From positions 499,547-563,546 of the forward strand of contig NZ_LT840184.1 in NCBI RefSeq assembly GCF_900177425.1: 64,000 bases of DNA, given 5' to 3'. The stretch comes from Paenibacillus uliginis N3/975. Lineage in GTDB: Bacteria; Bacillota; Bacilli; Paenibacillales; Paenibacillaceae. The notes under the pieces are model-generated. The model saw only the letters and a list, made by a program, of their open reading frames with translations. It did not search any database and had not been told where the DNA came from. Position 1 is the stretch's first letter. Every line of letters begins with the position of its first letter. Below are positions 36,301-45,529 of this stretch, piece by piece. Position numbers and translations under genes: made by a program.

Positions 36301-36954
36301 CGCCGTGAAATTGAAATCCAAGGTGAAGCGGAAACGAAAACATATTCCGTTACTTATGGCTCCCGTCTGCGCGTAAGCGAAGGCAAGCACATCGAAGCCG
36401 GGGATGAATTGACGGATGGTTCGATCGACCCTAAAGAAATGCTCCGCATCAAGGGTATCCGCGGCGTGCAGAACTATATTCTTCAGGAAGTTCAGCGCGT
36501 ATACCGGAACCAGGGTGTAGAAATTAACGATAAACACGTCGAAGTTATGATTCGTCAGATGCTGCGTAAGATCCGCATCGTTGATGCAGGAGATACCAAT
36601 CTGCTGCCAGGCTCCTTCGTGGACATTCACGAATATGAATCTGCCAACAAAGAAGCAATTCTATCAGGCAAAGAGCCAGCAGTGGCTAAACCGGTTCTGC
36701 TCGGTATTACGAAAGCTTCCCTTGAGACGGATTCATTCCTTTCCGCTGCCTCCTTCCAGGAGACAACGCGCGTGTTGACTGACGCAGCCATTAAAGGTAA
36801 AGTCGATCAGTTGCTCGGACTGAAAGAGAATGTTATCATCGGTAAACTGATCCCTGCTGGTACGGGTATGAACCGCTACCGCAGCGTTAAGTTTGAGGGT
36901 CAGGAAGATGGGAACGGCGAGAATCAGGAACTGGAGACCGCTAACGTAGAATAA
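33340..36954 (+). CDS. rpoC: RNA polymerase subunit beta'
   Basis: A 1204-residue beta' subunit. Zinc-binding C60, C62, C75 and C78 lie in the N-terminal clamp. The catalytic NADFDGD is at 447-453. The bridge and trigger-loop area ([20 protein letters not shown]) and a second zinc site ([15 protein letters not shown]) follow. Start TTG 33340 or the adjacent TTG 33343, after GAGGAGGG. It lacks the large insertion of Gram-negative beta'. Confidence 0.98.
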   Translation: [1204 protein letters not shown]

Positions 36955-36971
36955 AGAAGAATGATAGGGAG

Positions 36972-37028
36972 GCAGGGAGTTTGCCTGGATTAACAATTGG
37001 GCAAATTTCTCTCCCTGAATTTCTTTTT
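36972..37028 (+). terminator. rpoC terminator
   Basis: CAGGGAG and TTTGCC pair with GGCAAA and CTCTCCCTG (an interrupted stem with a 14-nt loop), followed by TTTCTTTTTT. Confidence 0.8.
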
Positions 37029-37044
37029 TACCTTGATATTATGC

Positions 37045-37073
37045 TTGACATCATTTAATGCAGATGCTAATAT
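37045..37073 (+). promoter_or_regulatory. Promoter of the str operon
   Basis: TTGACA (37045-37050), 17-bp spacer, TAATAT (37068-37073). The perfect -35 suggests strong transcription of rplGB-rpsL-rpsG-fusA-tuf. Confidence 0.8.
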
Positions 37074-37126
37074 AGCAAAGGTGCGTGAGTAGTAGCTTTA
37101 TCCCTGTTCTTTTGGAGGAATATCCA

Positions 37127-37378
37127 ATGTCTAATGATAAAGGATTACAGGATGCTCATGTTAAGATTGGCACCAAACAAACAATGAAGGCCGTTGAAAC
37201 CGGTCAGGCTACAGAAGTTTATGTGGCTGAAGATTGCGACCAGCGTTTGACTTCCAAAATCGTGACCCTGTGCGTTAAGCACGGTGTAGATATTACGTAT
37301 GTGCCTACAATGAGAGCACTCGGAGAGGCCTGCGGCATCGAAGTCGGTGCAGCAATGGTAGCAGTCTTAAAACAGTGA
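37127..37378 (+). CDS. rplGB: L7Ae-family ribosomal protein (RplGB/YbxF)
   Basis: An 83-residue L7Ae/L30e-fold protein that binds kink-turn RNA. The central GQATEVYVAEDCD and the C-terminal ALGEACGIEVGAAMVAVL are typical. Start ATG 37127 after TTGGAGGAA. It is the Bacillales gene between rpoC and rpsL. Confidence 0.93.
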   Translation: MSNDKGLQDAHVKIGTKQTMKAVETGQATEVYVAEDCDQRLTSKIVTLCVKHGVDITYVPTMRALGEACGIEVGAAMVAVLKQ

Positions 37379-37387
37379 GTACGATCT

Positions 37388-37424
37388 GTTTTTGTTGGAG
37401 AAGGGTTCTTCTCTCGGCAAAAAC
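37388..37424 (+). other. Hairpin between rplGB and rpsL
   Basis: GTTTTTG (37388-37394) pairs with CAAAAAC (37418-37424) and encloses GAGAAG/CTTCTC. The T run after it is short (CTTTTC), so it may be a partial terminator or an RNA processing site. Function unknown. Confidence 0.5.
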
Positions 37425-37512
37425 TTTTCATTTGTTCTTTTATGAACCGCCTGGGTCTGTGGACTTAAAAAGGTTTGTAATAGGATGAGAAATATAGGAA
37501 GGGGGTGGCAGC

Positions 37513-37932
37513 ATGCCAACAATCAACCAACTGGTCCGTAAGGGCCGTCAAGCTAAAGTTTACAAATCGAAGTCACCGGCACTGCAAAAAGGATTCAACG
37601 CTTTGAAACGTGAGGATACCAATTTGAGTGCTCCGCAAAAACGCGGTGTGTGTACTCGTGTGGGTACTATGACTCCACGTAAACCGAACTCTGCACTTCG
37701 TAAATATGCTCGTGTTCGTTTAACGAACCGCATCGAGGTGACTGCTTACATTCCAGGTATCGGACATAACTTGCAAGAGCACAGTGTTGTTCTGATCCGT
37801 GGCGGTAAAGTAAAAGACCTTGCAGGGGTACGTTATCACATCGTTCGTGGTGCACTTGATACCGCTGGTGTTAACAACCGTATGCAAGCTCGTTCCAAAT
37901 ATGGCGCGAAACGTCCTAAAGCAAAGAGCTAA
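37513..37932 (+). CDS. rpsL: 30S ribosomal protein S12 with Arg56 and Ala104
   Basis: A 139-residue S12 of the decoding centre. The usual motif TPKKPNSALRK reads TPRKPNSALRK: residue 56 is Arg (codon CGT, 37678-37680). KDLPGVRYH reads KDLAGVRYH: residue 104 is Ala (GCA, 37822-37824). Residues 56 and 104 correspond to E. coli K42 and P90, where mutations change streptomycin response; K101 (E. coli K87) is unchanged. AAGGGGGTGG precedes ATG 37513. Everything else looks like a normal Bacillales S12. Confidence 0.97.
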   Translation: MPTINQLVRKGRQAKVYKSKSPALQKGFNALKREDTNLSAPQKRGVCTRVGTMTPRKPNSALRKYARVRLTNRIEVTAYIPGIGHNLQEHSVVLIRGGKVKDLAGVRYHIVRGALDTAGVNNRMQARSKYGAKRPKAKS

Positions 37933-37979
37933 ATTAAGTTACATGTTGAAATGACATGATTGAAGAAAGGGGGATATCC

Positions 37980-38450
37980 ATGCCACGCAAAGGTCCAGTT
38001 ACTAAAAGAGACGTGCTGCCGGATCCGGTGTATAACAGCAAGCTCGTTACTCGTCTGATCAACCGCATCATGCTGGATGGTAAGAGAGGTGTTGCTCAAA
38101 GCATTCTCTACAATTCATTCAAACTAATCCAAGAACGTACGGGTAATGACCCAATGGAAGTGTTTGAAGCAGCCATCAAGAACATCATGCCGGTTCTGGA
38201 AGTTAAAGCTCGCCGTGTCGGCGGTGCAAACTACCAGGTGCCTATCGAAGTAAAACCAGAGAGACGTACATCCTTGGGATTACGTTGGCTCGTAAACTAC
38301 TCCCGCAACCGCGGCGAGAAGACTATGGAAGAGCGTTTGGCGGCTGAGATTATCGATGCTTCCAACAACACTGGTGCTTCTGTTAAGAAACGTGAAGACA
38401 CGCACAAAATGGCTGAAGCGAACAAAGCGTTTGCTCACTACCGTTGGTAG
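37980..38450 (+). CDS. rpsG: 30S ribosomal protein S7
   Basis: A 156-residue S7, the assembly primer of the 30S head, starting PRKGPVTKRDVLPDP. The C-terminal arm AEANKAFAHYRW is complete. I choose ATG 37980, preceded by AAAGGGGG, over an in-frame upstream ATG. Confidence 0.98.
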   Translation: MPRKGPVTKRDVLPDPVYNSKLVTRLINRIMLDGKRGVAQSILYNSFKLIQERTGNDPMEVFEAAIKNIMPVLEVKARRVGGANYQVPIEVKPERRTSLGLRWLVNYSRNRGEKTMEERLAAEIIDASNNTGASVKKREDTHKMAEANKAFAHYRW

Positions 38451-38495
38451 GATAAAGTCATTAACAAACTTTAATTTTGAAGGGAGACTATTCGC

Positions 38496-40574
38496 ATGGC
38501 AAGAGAGTTCTCCTTGAAAAATACACGGAACATCGGGATCATGGCGCATATTGACGCTGGTAAAACTACTACGACGGAACGTATCTTGTTCTACACAGGC
38601 CGTACTCATAAAATTGGTGAAACCCACGAGGGTTCCGCTACTATGGACTGGATGGAGCAAGAACAGGAGCGCGGAATCACGATCACTTCCGCTGCGACTA
38701 CCGCTTCTTGGAAGGGTCACCGCGTTAATATTATCGACACCCCGGGGCACGTTGACTTCACAGTAGAAGTTGAACGTTCCCTTCGTGTATTGGATGGGGC
38801 AGTAGGTGTATTCAGTGCGAAAGAGGGCGTAGAACCTCAGTCGGAAACCGTATGGAGACAAGCAGACCGTTACGGTGTACCGCGGATCGCATATGTAAAC
38901 AAAATGGACATTATCGGCGCCGATTACCTCAATGTTGTTAAAGACATGAAGGAGCGTCTTCAAGCCAATGCGGTAGCTATTCAGCTTCCGATCGGTGCAG
39001 AGGCTGACTTTCTCGGCATCATCGATATTATCACGGAAAAGGCCTTTATGTATAAGGATGACCTTGGACAAAATATCGAAGAAACCGAAATTCCAGCGGA
39101 ATACAAAGATCAAGTTGAAGAACTTCGTAGCGAACTGATTGAGAAGGTTGCAGAACTTGACGAAGAATTGACTATGAAATACCTTGAAGGTGAAGAAATC
39201 TCTGTTGATGAGATCAAAGCAGCTCTTCGTAAAGGTGTTATAGAAGTTAAGATCTTCCCAGTAATCTGTGGTTCTTCTTATCGTAACAAAGGGGTTCAGC
39301 TTATGCTGGACGCTGTTATCGATTTCTTGCCGGCTCCAACCGATGTGCCAAGCATCCAAGGTCACTTGGAAGATGGTACAGAAGTAGAACGCCACTCCTC
39401 AGACGAGGAACCGTTCGCTGCATTGGCATTTAAAATTATGACAGACCCTTACGTTGGTAAGCTGACGTTCTTCCGTGTGTACTCCGGTGTTTTGCAATCC
39501 GGCTCTTACGTACTGAATGCAACGAAAAACAAACGCGAACGTATCGGACGTATCCTGCAAATGCACGCGAACAGCCGTCAAGAAATCACTGTAGTTTACG
39601 CTGGTGATATCGCAGCAGCTGTAGGTTTGAAAGATACGGGTACAGGTGATACACTGTGTGATGAGAAGAATCCAGTTATTCTCGAGTCCATGAACTTCCC
39701 TGATCCGGTTATCGAAATCGCAGTTGAACCAAAAACAAAAGCCGACCAAGATAAATTGGGCGTTGCTCTCGGTAAGTTGACTGAAGAGGATCCAACTCTT
39801 CGTGCTCATACGGACGAGGAAACTGGCCAGACGATCTTGGCAGGTATGGGTGAGCTTCACTTGGACGTTATCATCGACCGCATGCGTCGTGAGTTCAAGG
39901 TAGAAACCAACGTGGGTAAACCACAGGTAGCTTACCGCGAAACCTTCCGTGCATCAGCACGTGTTGAAGGTAAATTCGTTCGTCAGTCCGGTGGTCGTGG
40001 TCAATACGGTCACGTATGGGTTGAGTTCGAACCTCTGGAAGCAGGTAGCGGTAACCAATTCGAGAGCAAGGTTGTCGGTGGTTCCGTACCTAGAGAATAC
40101 ATTGGACCTGCACAACAAGGTATTGAAGAGCAAATGAAGAACGGCGTAATTGCCGGCTTTCCGCTTGTTGACGTTAAAGCAACAATCGTCGACGGTTCAT
40201 ACCATGATGTCGATTCCAACGAAATGGCGTTTAAAATCGCCGGTTCGATGGCTCTTAAAGCAGCTAAGGAAAAGTGTAAGCCTGTCCTGCTTGAGCCAAT
40301 TATGAAAGTAGAAGTTACTGTGCCTGAGGAATACATGGGCGACGTAATGGGTATGCTGAACTCCCGCCGTGGACGGATCGAAGGTATGGATTCCCGTGGT
40401 GGTACTCAAATTATCCGTGCGAAAGTACCTCTTTCCGAAATGTTCGGTTACTCTACTACACTTCGCTCCGGTACACAAGGACGCGGTGTGTTCTCCATGG
40501 AACTCTCCCACTATGAAGAAGTTCCTAAGAACATCTCCGAAGAAATCGTGTCCAAGGTTAAAGGCGGAGAGTAA
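38496..40574 (+). CDS. fusA: Elongation factor G
   Basis: A 692-residue translocase GTPase. G1 is AHIDAGKT at 17-24; switch II DTPGHVDF and NKMD follow. Domains II-V are complete, ending near the ELSHYEEVPKN segment. AAGGGAG precedes ATG 38496. It moves tRNAs and mRNA on the ribosome and recycles ribosomes with RRF. Confidence 0.98.
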   Translation: MAREFSLKNTRNIGIMAHIDAGKTTTTERILFYTGRTHKIGETHEGSATMDWMEQEQERGITITSAATTASWKGHRVNIIDTPGHVDFTVEVERSLRVLDGAVGVFSAKEGVEPQSETVWRQADRYGVPRIAYVNKMDIIGADYLNVVKDMKERLQANAVAIQLPIGAEADFLGIIDIITEKAFMYKDDLGQNIEETEIPAEYKDQVEELRSELIEKVAELDEELTMKYLEGEEISVDEIKAALRKGVIEVKIFPVICGSSYRNKGVQLMLDAVIDFLPAPTDVPSIQGHLEDGTEVERHSSDEEPFAALAFKIMTDPYVGKLTFFRVYSGVLQSGSYVLNATKNKRERIGRILQMHANSRQEITVVYAGDIAAAVGLKDTGTGDTLCDEKNPVILESMNFPDPVIEIAVEPKTKADQDKLGVALGKLTEEDPTLRAHTDEETGQTILAGMGELHLDVIIDRMRREFKVETNVGKPQVAYRETFRASARVEGKFVRQSGGRGQYGHVWVEFEPLEAGSGNQFESKVVGGSVPREYIGPAQQGIEEQMKNGVIAGFPLVDVKATIVDGSYHDVDSNEMAFKIAGSMALKAAKEKCKPVLLEPIMKVEVTVPEEYMGDVMGMLNSRRGRIEGMDSRGGTQIIRAKVPLSEMFGYSTTLRSGTQGRGVFSMELSHYEEVPKNISEEIVSKVKGGE

Positions 40575-40670
40575 TAAAGTTTTTCCTGCTGGACGAAGGG
40601 CGGGATGAAAATCCCGTTAACCTTTAGTCCGGCCTAAACATATATATCCCCTTAAGGAGGAATTGTTCAA

Positions 40671-41861
<1,191 letters not shown>

Positions 41862-41930
41862 TTAAGGCTTTAAGCCTCAAATATAGCAACAATGTACTGT
41901 AACGAGCAACAGTGTGATGTAACAATAAAT

Positions 41931-41966
41931 AGAGCCTGATCCTAATGGATCGGGCTCTATTTTTTT
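41931..41966 (+). terminator. tuf / str operon terminator
   Basis: AGAGCCTGATCC pairs with GGATCGGGCTCT (loop TAAT) and is followed by seven T after one A. Confidence 0.92.
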
Positions 41967-42145
41967 AGAGATAAGAAAGTATAAACTTCGGAGTAAACTG
42001 CATCCTTGTCTCCCAAAATAAACTACCGTAAATGCTGTGGTCTGTTTTCTTTGAGGTACGATAATAGACGGTCTTCTTATTATCCACAATTCGTACACAG
42101 ATTATGTAGGCTAGTATAGGATTATCGCTTTACTTTCTTGTGTAC
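41967..42145. repeat. Gap bounded by inverted arms of the palindromic repeat family
   Basis: The non-coding stretch between tuf and the globin sensor starts with GATAAGAAAGTATAAAC (41969-41985) and ends with an inverted GCTTTACTTTCTTGTG (42127-42142). The arms match the ATATAAGAAAGTA arms at 17502 and 59477. The 140 bp between the arms have no gene and no match that I can see. It may be a longer relative of the repeat or two independent arms. Confidence 0.5.
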
Positions 42146-42157
42146 AGTTAATACAAT
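42129..42157 (+). promoter_or_regulatory. Candidate promoter of the globin-sensor gene
   Basis: TTTACT (42129-42134), 17-bp spacer, TACAAT (42152-42157). The -35 box lies inside the inverted repeat arm. No sigma-D type promoter, used by hemAT in B. subtilis, was seen. Confidence 0.5.
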
Positions 42158-42224
42158 CGTTGTGGAATGTTTGTGTAATATGGAACGGCGAAGTGTTGCC
42201 GCTTGAGGAGAGACAAATAATTAT

Positions 42225-43565
42225 ATGAAAAGCCCGTTTTCGTTCTTGAAGAAATCAGGTGAAGTAACAGTTAAAACATTAGACTCGGCTTCAACTGTTG
42301 AACCTATGTATGATTCAGATATTGAGGATAGATTTATATATCTTGAAAATGTAGGAGAGTTAAATGATCAAATGAGAATGATCGGACTGACAGAAGCAGA
42401 CCTGGCCCTGCTTCGAAAAATCCGTCCGGTAATGGAACAACATATGGACGCCATTACAGATGCCTTCTATCAATCCGTACTAGATATTGATAAGCTTAGA
42501 GAAATAATCGTACAGCATAGTACGATTGATCGTTTGAAACGTACACTTCGTGACCATTTGCTCGAAATTTTTAAAGGTGAAGTGGACGAAGCATATATAT
42601 CAAAAAGACTTCGGATCGCCCAGATACATAAATTGGTGGGATTGGAGCCCAAGTGGTACTTGTCGGCATTTCAGAATCTCCAGAATGAGTTAATAAGAGT
42701 TATTTATCATGAAACCGAGCATGAAGAAGAGCGTTTGAATGTAGTGCAGACGGTAACAAAGCTGCTTAGCTTGGAGCAGCAGCTCGTATTGGATGCCTAT
42801 GAAAAGGAAAATATGAAAGAAAAGCAGCAGCAATATGAATTGGTTAAAAATGAATTGAAACGTAATATCTCGATATTTGTTGAGGAACTCGCCGATCTGA
42901 ATCAGAATGTAAACGAAGCTGTAGAAAAGCTTATAACGAGCGGTGGAGAGGTTAGTGATACGTTCCAACGGACAACCGAAACGGCTCTAGGATCAATCAG
43001 CTTTGCCAAGGCTGGCGAAGAAAGGATATCGGGATTGGCAGTTCGGATCAATCAGATCGATGAAAGCACTCAAGAAATGCAATTGGCAGTTCAAGAGCTA
43101 AATGAATCTTCAAGACAAATCAGTATGATTGTTGACAGTGTACAGGAAATTGCATCACAGATTAAGCTTCTATCATTGAATGCAACGATAGAAGCGGCTC
43201 GTGCTGGTGAACACGGAAGAGGCTTTGCCGTTGTTGCTGCGGAAGTTAGCAGATTATCGGAGGATACACGAAGCACTGTCATTCATATATCAGATTTCGT
43301 TAATCGTTCAAGAGAACTCACCTATAGGGTTGTAGAGTCTATTAAACATGTACAATCTCTCACACATCAAGGTCGGGAGCAATCAGCGGAGACTAGCTCA
43401 TTGTTTTCAGATATACTTAAATCTGTACAAGCTAGCACAGATGAGATGATCACAGCGGAAAAAGAAATGCGAATTCTCACGATGACGATTGGTGGCATTG
43501 GCCAAGCTACAGCAGAGGCAGCAAGCTCGGCCGACAAATTCAAGTCTGAAGCAGAAAAAATGTAA
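42225..43565 (+). CDS. Globin-coupled sensor, HemAT-like methyl-accepting transducer
   Basis: A 446-residue soluble chemotaxis-type receptor with no membrane segment. Residues about 35-190 form a protoglobin domain: the proximal heme ligand is H135 in RIAQIHKLVGLEPKWYLSAF, and Y82 in DAFYQSV matches the distal Tyr70 of B. subtilis HemAT. Residues about 200-446 are a methyl-accepting signalling coiled coil with the hairpin tip IKLLSLNATIEAARAGEHGR. By homology it binds O2 through heme and signals to CheA for aerotaxis. GAGGAGA precedes ATG 42225. It is a single-gene unit inserted between the str and S10 operons. Confidence 0.92.
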   Translation: MKSPFSFLKKSGEVTVKTLDSASTVEPMYDSDIEDRFIYLENVGELNDQMRMIGLTEADLALLRKIRPVMEQHMDAITDAFYQSVLDIDKLREIIVQHSTIDRLKRTLRDHLLEIFKGEVDEAYISKRLRIAQIHKLVGLEPKWYLSAFQNLQNELIRVIYHETEHEEERLNVVQTVTKLLSLEQQLVLDAYEKENMKEKQQQYELVKNELKRNISIFVEELADLNQNVNEAVEKLITSGGEVSDTFQRTTETALGSISFAKAGEERISGLAVRINQIDESTQEMQLAVQELNESSRQISMIVDSVQEIASQIKLLSLNATIEAARAGEHGRGFAVVAAEVSRLSEDTRSTVIHISDFVNRSRELTYRVVESIKHVQSLTHQGREQSAETSSLFSDILKSVQASTDEMITAEKEMRILTMTIGGIGQATAEAASSADKFKSEAEKM

Positions 43566-43578
43566 TAGGTTTATCCGT

Positions 43579-43613
43579 AGAGCATATTCACCGGGAGTAT
43601 GCTCTTTAAATTT
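43579..43613 (+). terminator. Terminator of the globin-sensor gene
   Basis: AGAGCATA pairs with TATGCTCT across about 11 nt and is followed by TTAAATTTG. The T run is interrupted, so strength may be moderate. Confidence 0.65.
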
Positions 43614-43739
43614 GTTATTATTATATGAAGAGAAAATAATGAAGAGATGCGACAAATGGCTCAATGGCAAGGAAAATGGGCGATGTCTACTAAATATAGG
43701 AACAATATTAATGAGAAAATATGTTTTATAATTAAATGC

Positions 43740-43768
43740 TTGCATTGCGCCTATCTTTTCTATATAAT
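43740..43768 (+). promoter_or_regulatory. S10 operon promoter
   Basis: TTGCAT (43740-43745), 17-bp spacer, TATAAT (43763-43768). A leader of about 130 nt follows, with a GGCCCCTTTGCC/GAGGCAGGTGTC segment that could fold. The 43614-43739 stretch before the promoter is AT-rich and holds nothing I recognise. Confidence 0.8.
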
Positions 43769-43906
43769 AATGAATGTTGTTCTGCGACGTTGCGATGATG
43801 TGAGAGGTTACTGACACACCCGGCCCCTTTGCCATGAGGCAGGTGTCCAGAAAATTTTCACGGAGTATGTCCGATACCAAATTGGGCGATAGAAGGAGGG
43901 AATGAA

Positions 43907-44215
43907 ATGGCAAAGCAAAAAATTCGTATTCGCTTGAAAGCATACGACCACAGAATTCTTGATCAATCCGCTGAGAAAATTGTTGAAACAGCAAAACGTT
44001 CGGGTGCTGGTGTATCTGGTCCGATCCCGCTGCCAACTGAAAAGCAAATTATTACAGTTCTCCGTGCGGTGCACAAGTATAAGGATTCTCGGGAACAGTT
44101 CGAAATGCGTACACACAAACGCTTGATCGACATCGTGAACCCGACTCCACAAACTGTGGATGCCTTGATGCGCTTGGACCTGCCGTCCGGTGTAGATATC
44201 GAAATTAAATTGTAA
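43907..44215 (+). CDS. rpsJ: 30S ribosomal protein S10
   Basis: A 102-residue S10 (KIRIRLKAYDHRILDQSAEK, IPLPTEKQIITVLRAVHKY). It binds the 30S head and, as NusE, takes part in antitermination. First gene of the S10 operon; AGAAGGAGGG precedes ATG 43907. Confidence 0.98.
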   Translation: MAKQKIRIRLKAYDHRILDQSAEKIVETAKRSGAGVSGPIPLPTEKQIITVLRAVHKYKDSREQFEMRTHKRLIDIVNPTPQTVDALMRLDLPSGVDIEIKL

Positions 44216-44255
44216 GACTAGAATAACGAAATAGTGAAGGAAAAGAGGTGTCAAC

Positions 44256-44879
44256 ATGAAAGGTATCTTAGGGAGAAAGCTCGGAATGACTCAAGTGTTT
44301 ACCGCTGAAGGTAACGTAATTCCTGTAACGGTTATCGAAGCAGGTCCTTGTGTTGTTTTGCAAAAGAAAGACCTAGAGAACGATGGCTACGAAGCTATTC
44401 AAATCGGTTTCTCTGATAAGAAAGAAAACAGATCTAACAAACCTGAAGCAGGACATGCGAAAAAAGCAAACACTGCACCTAAGCGCTACGTTCGCGAAAT
44501 TCGCGGTGTTGACCTCGCGAGTGTCGAGGTTGGACAAGAAGTAAAGGCTGATGTCTTTGCAGAAGGCGAATTTGTTGACGTAACTGGAATTTCCAAGGGT
44601 AAAGGTTTCCAAGGTGTTATCAAACGTTGGGGACAAAGCCGCGGACCAATGTCTCACGGTTCCCGCTACCATCGCCGCCCTGGTTCCATGGGTTCGATCC
44701 AAGCTAACCGCGTTCCTAAAGGAAAGCGTCTGCCAGGTCACATGGGCCATGACACGGTTACAATTCAAAAGCTTGAAATCATTAAAGTAGACGTTGAGCG
44801 CAACGTACTGCTCGTAAAAGGCTCTATTCCAGGACCTAAAAAAGGTCTTGTGCAAATCAAAGAAACGGTGAAGAAATAA
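44256..44879 (+). CDS. rplC: 50S ribosomal protein L3
   Basis: A 207-residue L3 starting KGILGRKLGMTQVF. The loop that reaches the peptidyl transferase centre (GPMSHGSRYHRRPGSMG) looks normal. AAAGAGGTG precedes ATG 44256. Confidence 0.98.
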   Translation: MKGILGRKLGMTQVFTAEGNVIPVTVIEAGPCVVLQKKDLENDGYEAIQIGFSDKKENRSNKPEAGHAKKANTAPKRYVREIRGVDLASVEVGQEVKADVFAEGEFVDVTGISKGKGFQGVIKRWGQSRGPMSHGSRYHRRPGSMGSIQANRVPKGKRLPGHMGHDTVTIQKLEIIKVDVERNVLLVKGSIPGPKKGLVQIKETVKK

Positions 44880-44905
44880 TCGCCTGAAGAAAGGAGGAAC
44901 AATCA

Positions 44906-45529
44906 ATGCCTAAAGTAGCACTTTTTAATATCGACGGCAGCCAAGTTGGTGAAGTTGAGTTGAACGATGCGGTATTTGGCATCGAGCCAAATGTGCACGT
45001 TCTGCATGATGCAGTATTGCTACAACGCGCTTCACTGCGTCGTGGTACTCACAAAGTCAAAGGACGTTCTGAAGTACGTGGCGGCGGACGTAAGCCTTGG
45101 AAACAAAAAGGTACAGGTCGTGCCCGTCAAGGTTCGATCCGTTCACCACAATGGAAGGGCGGCGGCGTAGTATTTGGACCAACTCCACGTAGCTACTCCA
45201 TCAAGCTTCCTAAGAAAGTTCGTCGTTTGGCGATCAAATCCGCTTTGTCTTCTAAAGTGATTGACAATGCAATTATCGTACTGGATCAATTGACGCTTAA
45301 TGCGCCAAAAACGAAAGAGTTCGCTAACATCTTGAGTAACCTTAAGGTTGGACGCAAAGCTCTGATCGTTGCTCCTAGCTATGATGACAATGTAGCCCTT
45401 TCCGCTCGTAACATTCCTGGAGTGAAGTTCGTAGCGGCTGATGGCATTAATGTTCTTGACGTACTGACGTACGATCAACTGATCATTACGAAGGAAGCAG
45501 TTCAGAAGGTAGAGGAGGTGCTCGCGTAA
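44906..45529 (+). CDS. rplD: 50S ribosomal protein L4
   Basis: A 207-residue L4. The extended loop lining the exit tunnel (EVRGGGRKPWKQKGTGRARQ) has the wild-type KPWRQKGTGRAR-like pattern with Lys at one position. The stop overlaps the rplW ATG by one base (TAATG), so the two are coupled. AAAGGAGGA precedes ATG 44906. Confidence 0.98.
   Translation: MPKVALFNIDGSQVGEVELNDAVFGIEPNVHVLHDAVLLQRASLRRGTHKVKGRSEVRGGGRKPWKQKGTGRARQGSIRSPQWKGGGVVFGPTPRSYSIKLPKKVRRLAIKSALSSKVIDNAIIVLDQLTLNAPKTKEFANILSNLKVGRKALIVAPSYDDNVALSARNIPGVKFVAADGINVLDVLTYDQLIITKEAVQKVEEVLA

Noticed and set aside
43489..43731. Small open frame after the globin sensor
   Set aside because: It overlaps the sensor's 3' end and terminator and has no binding site.
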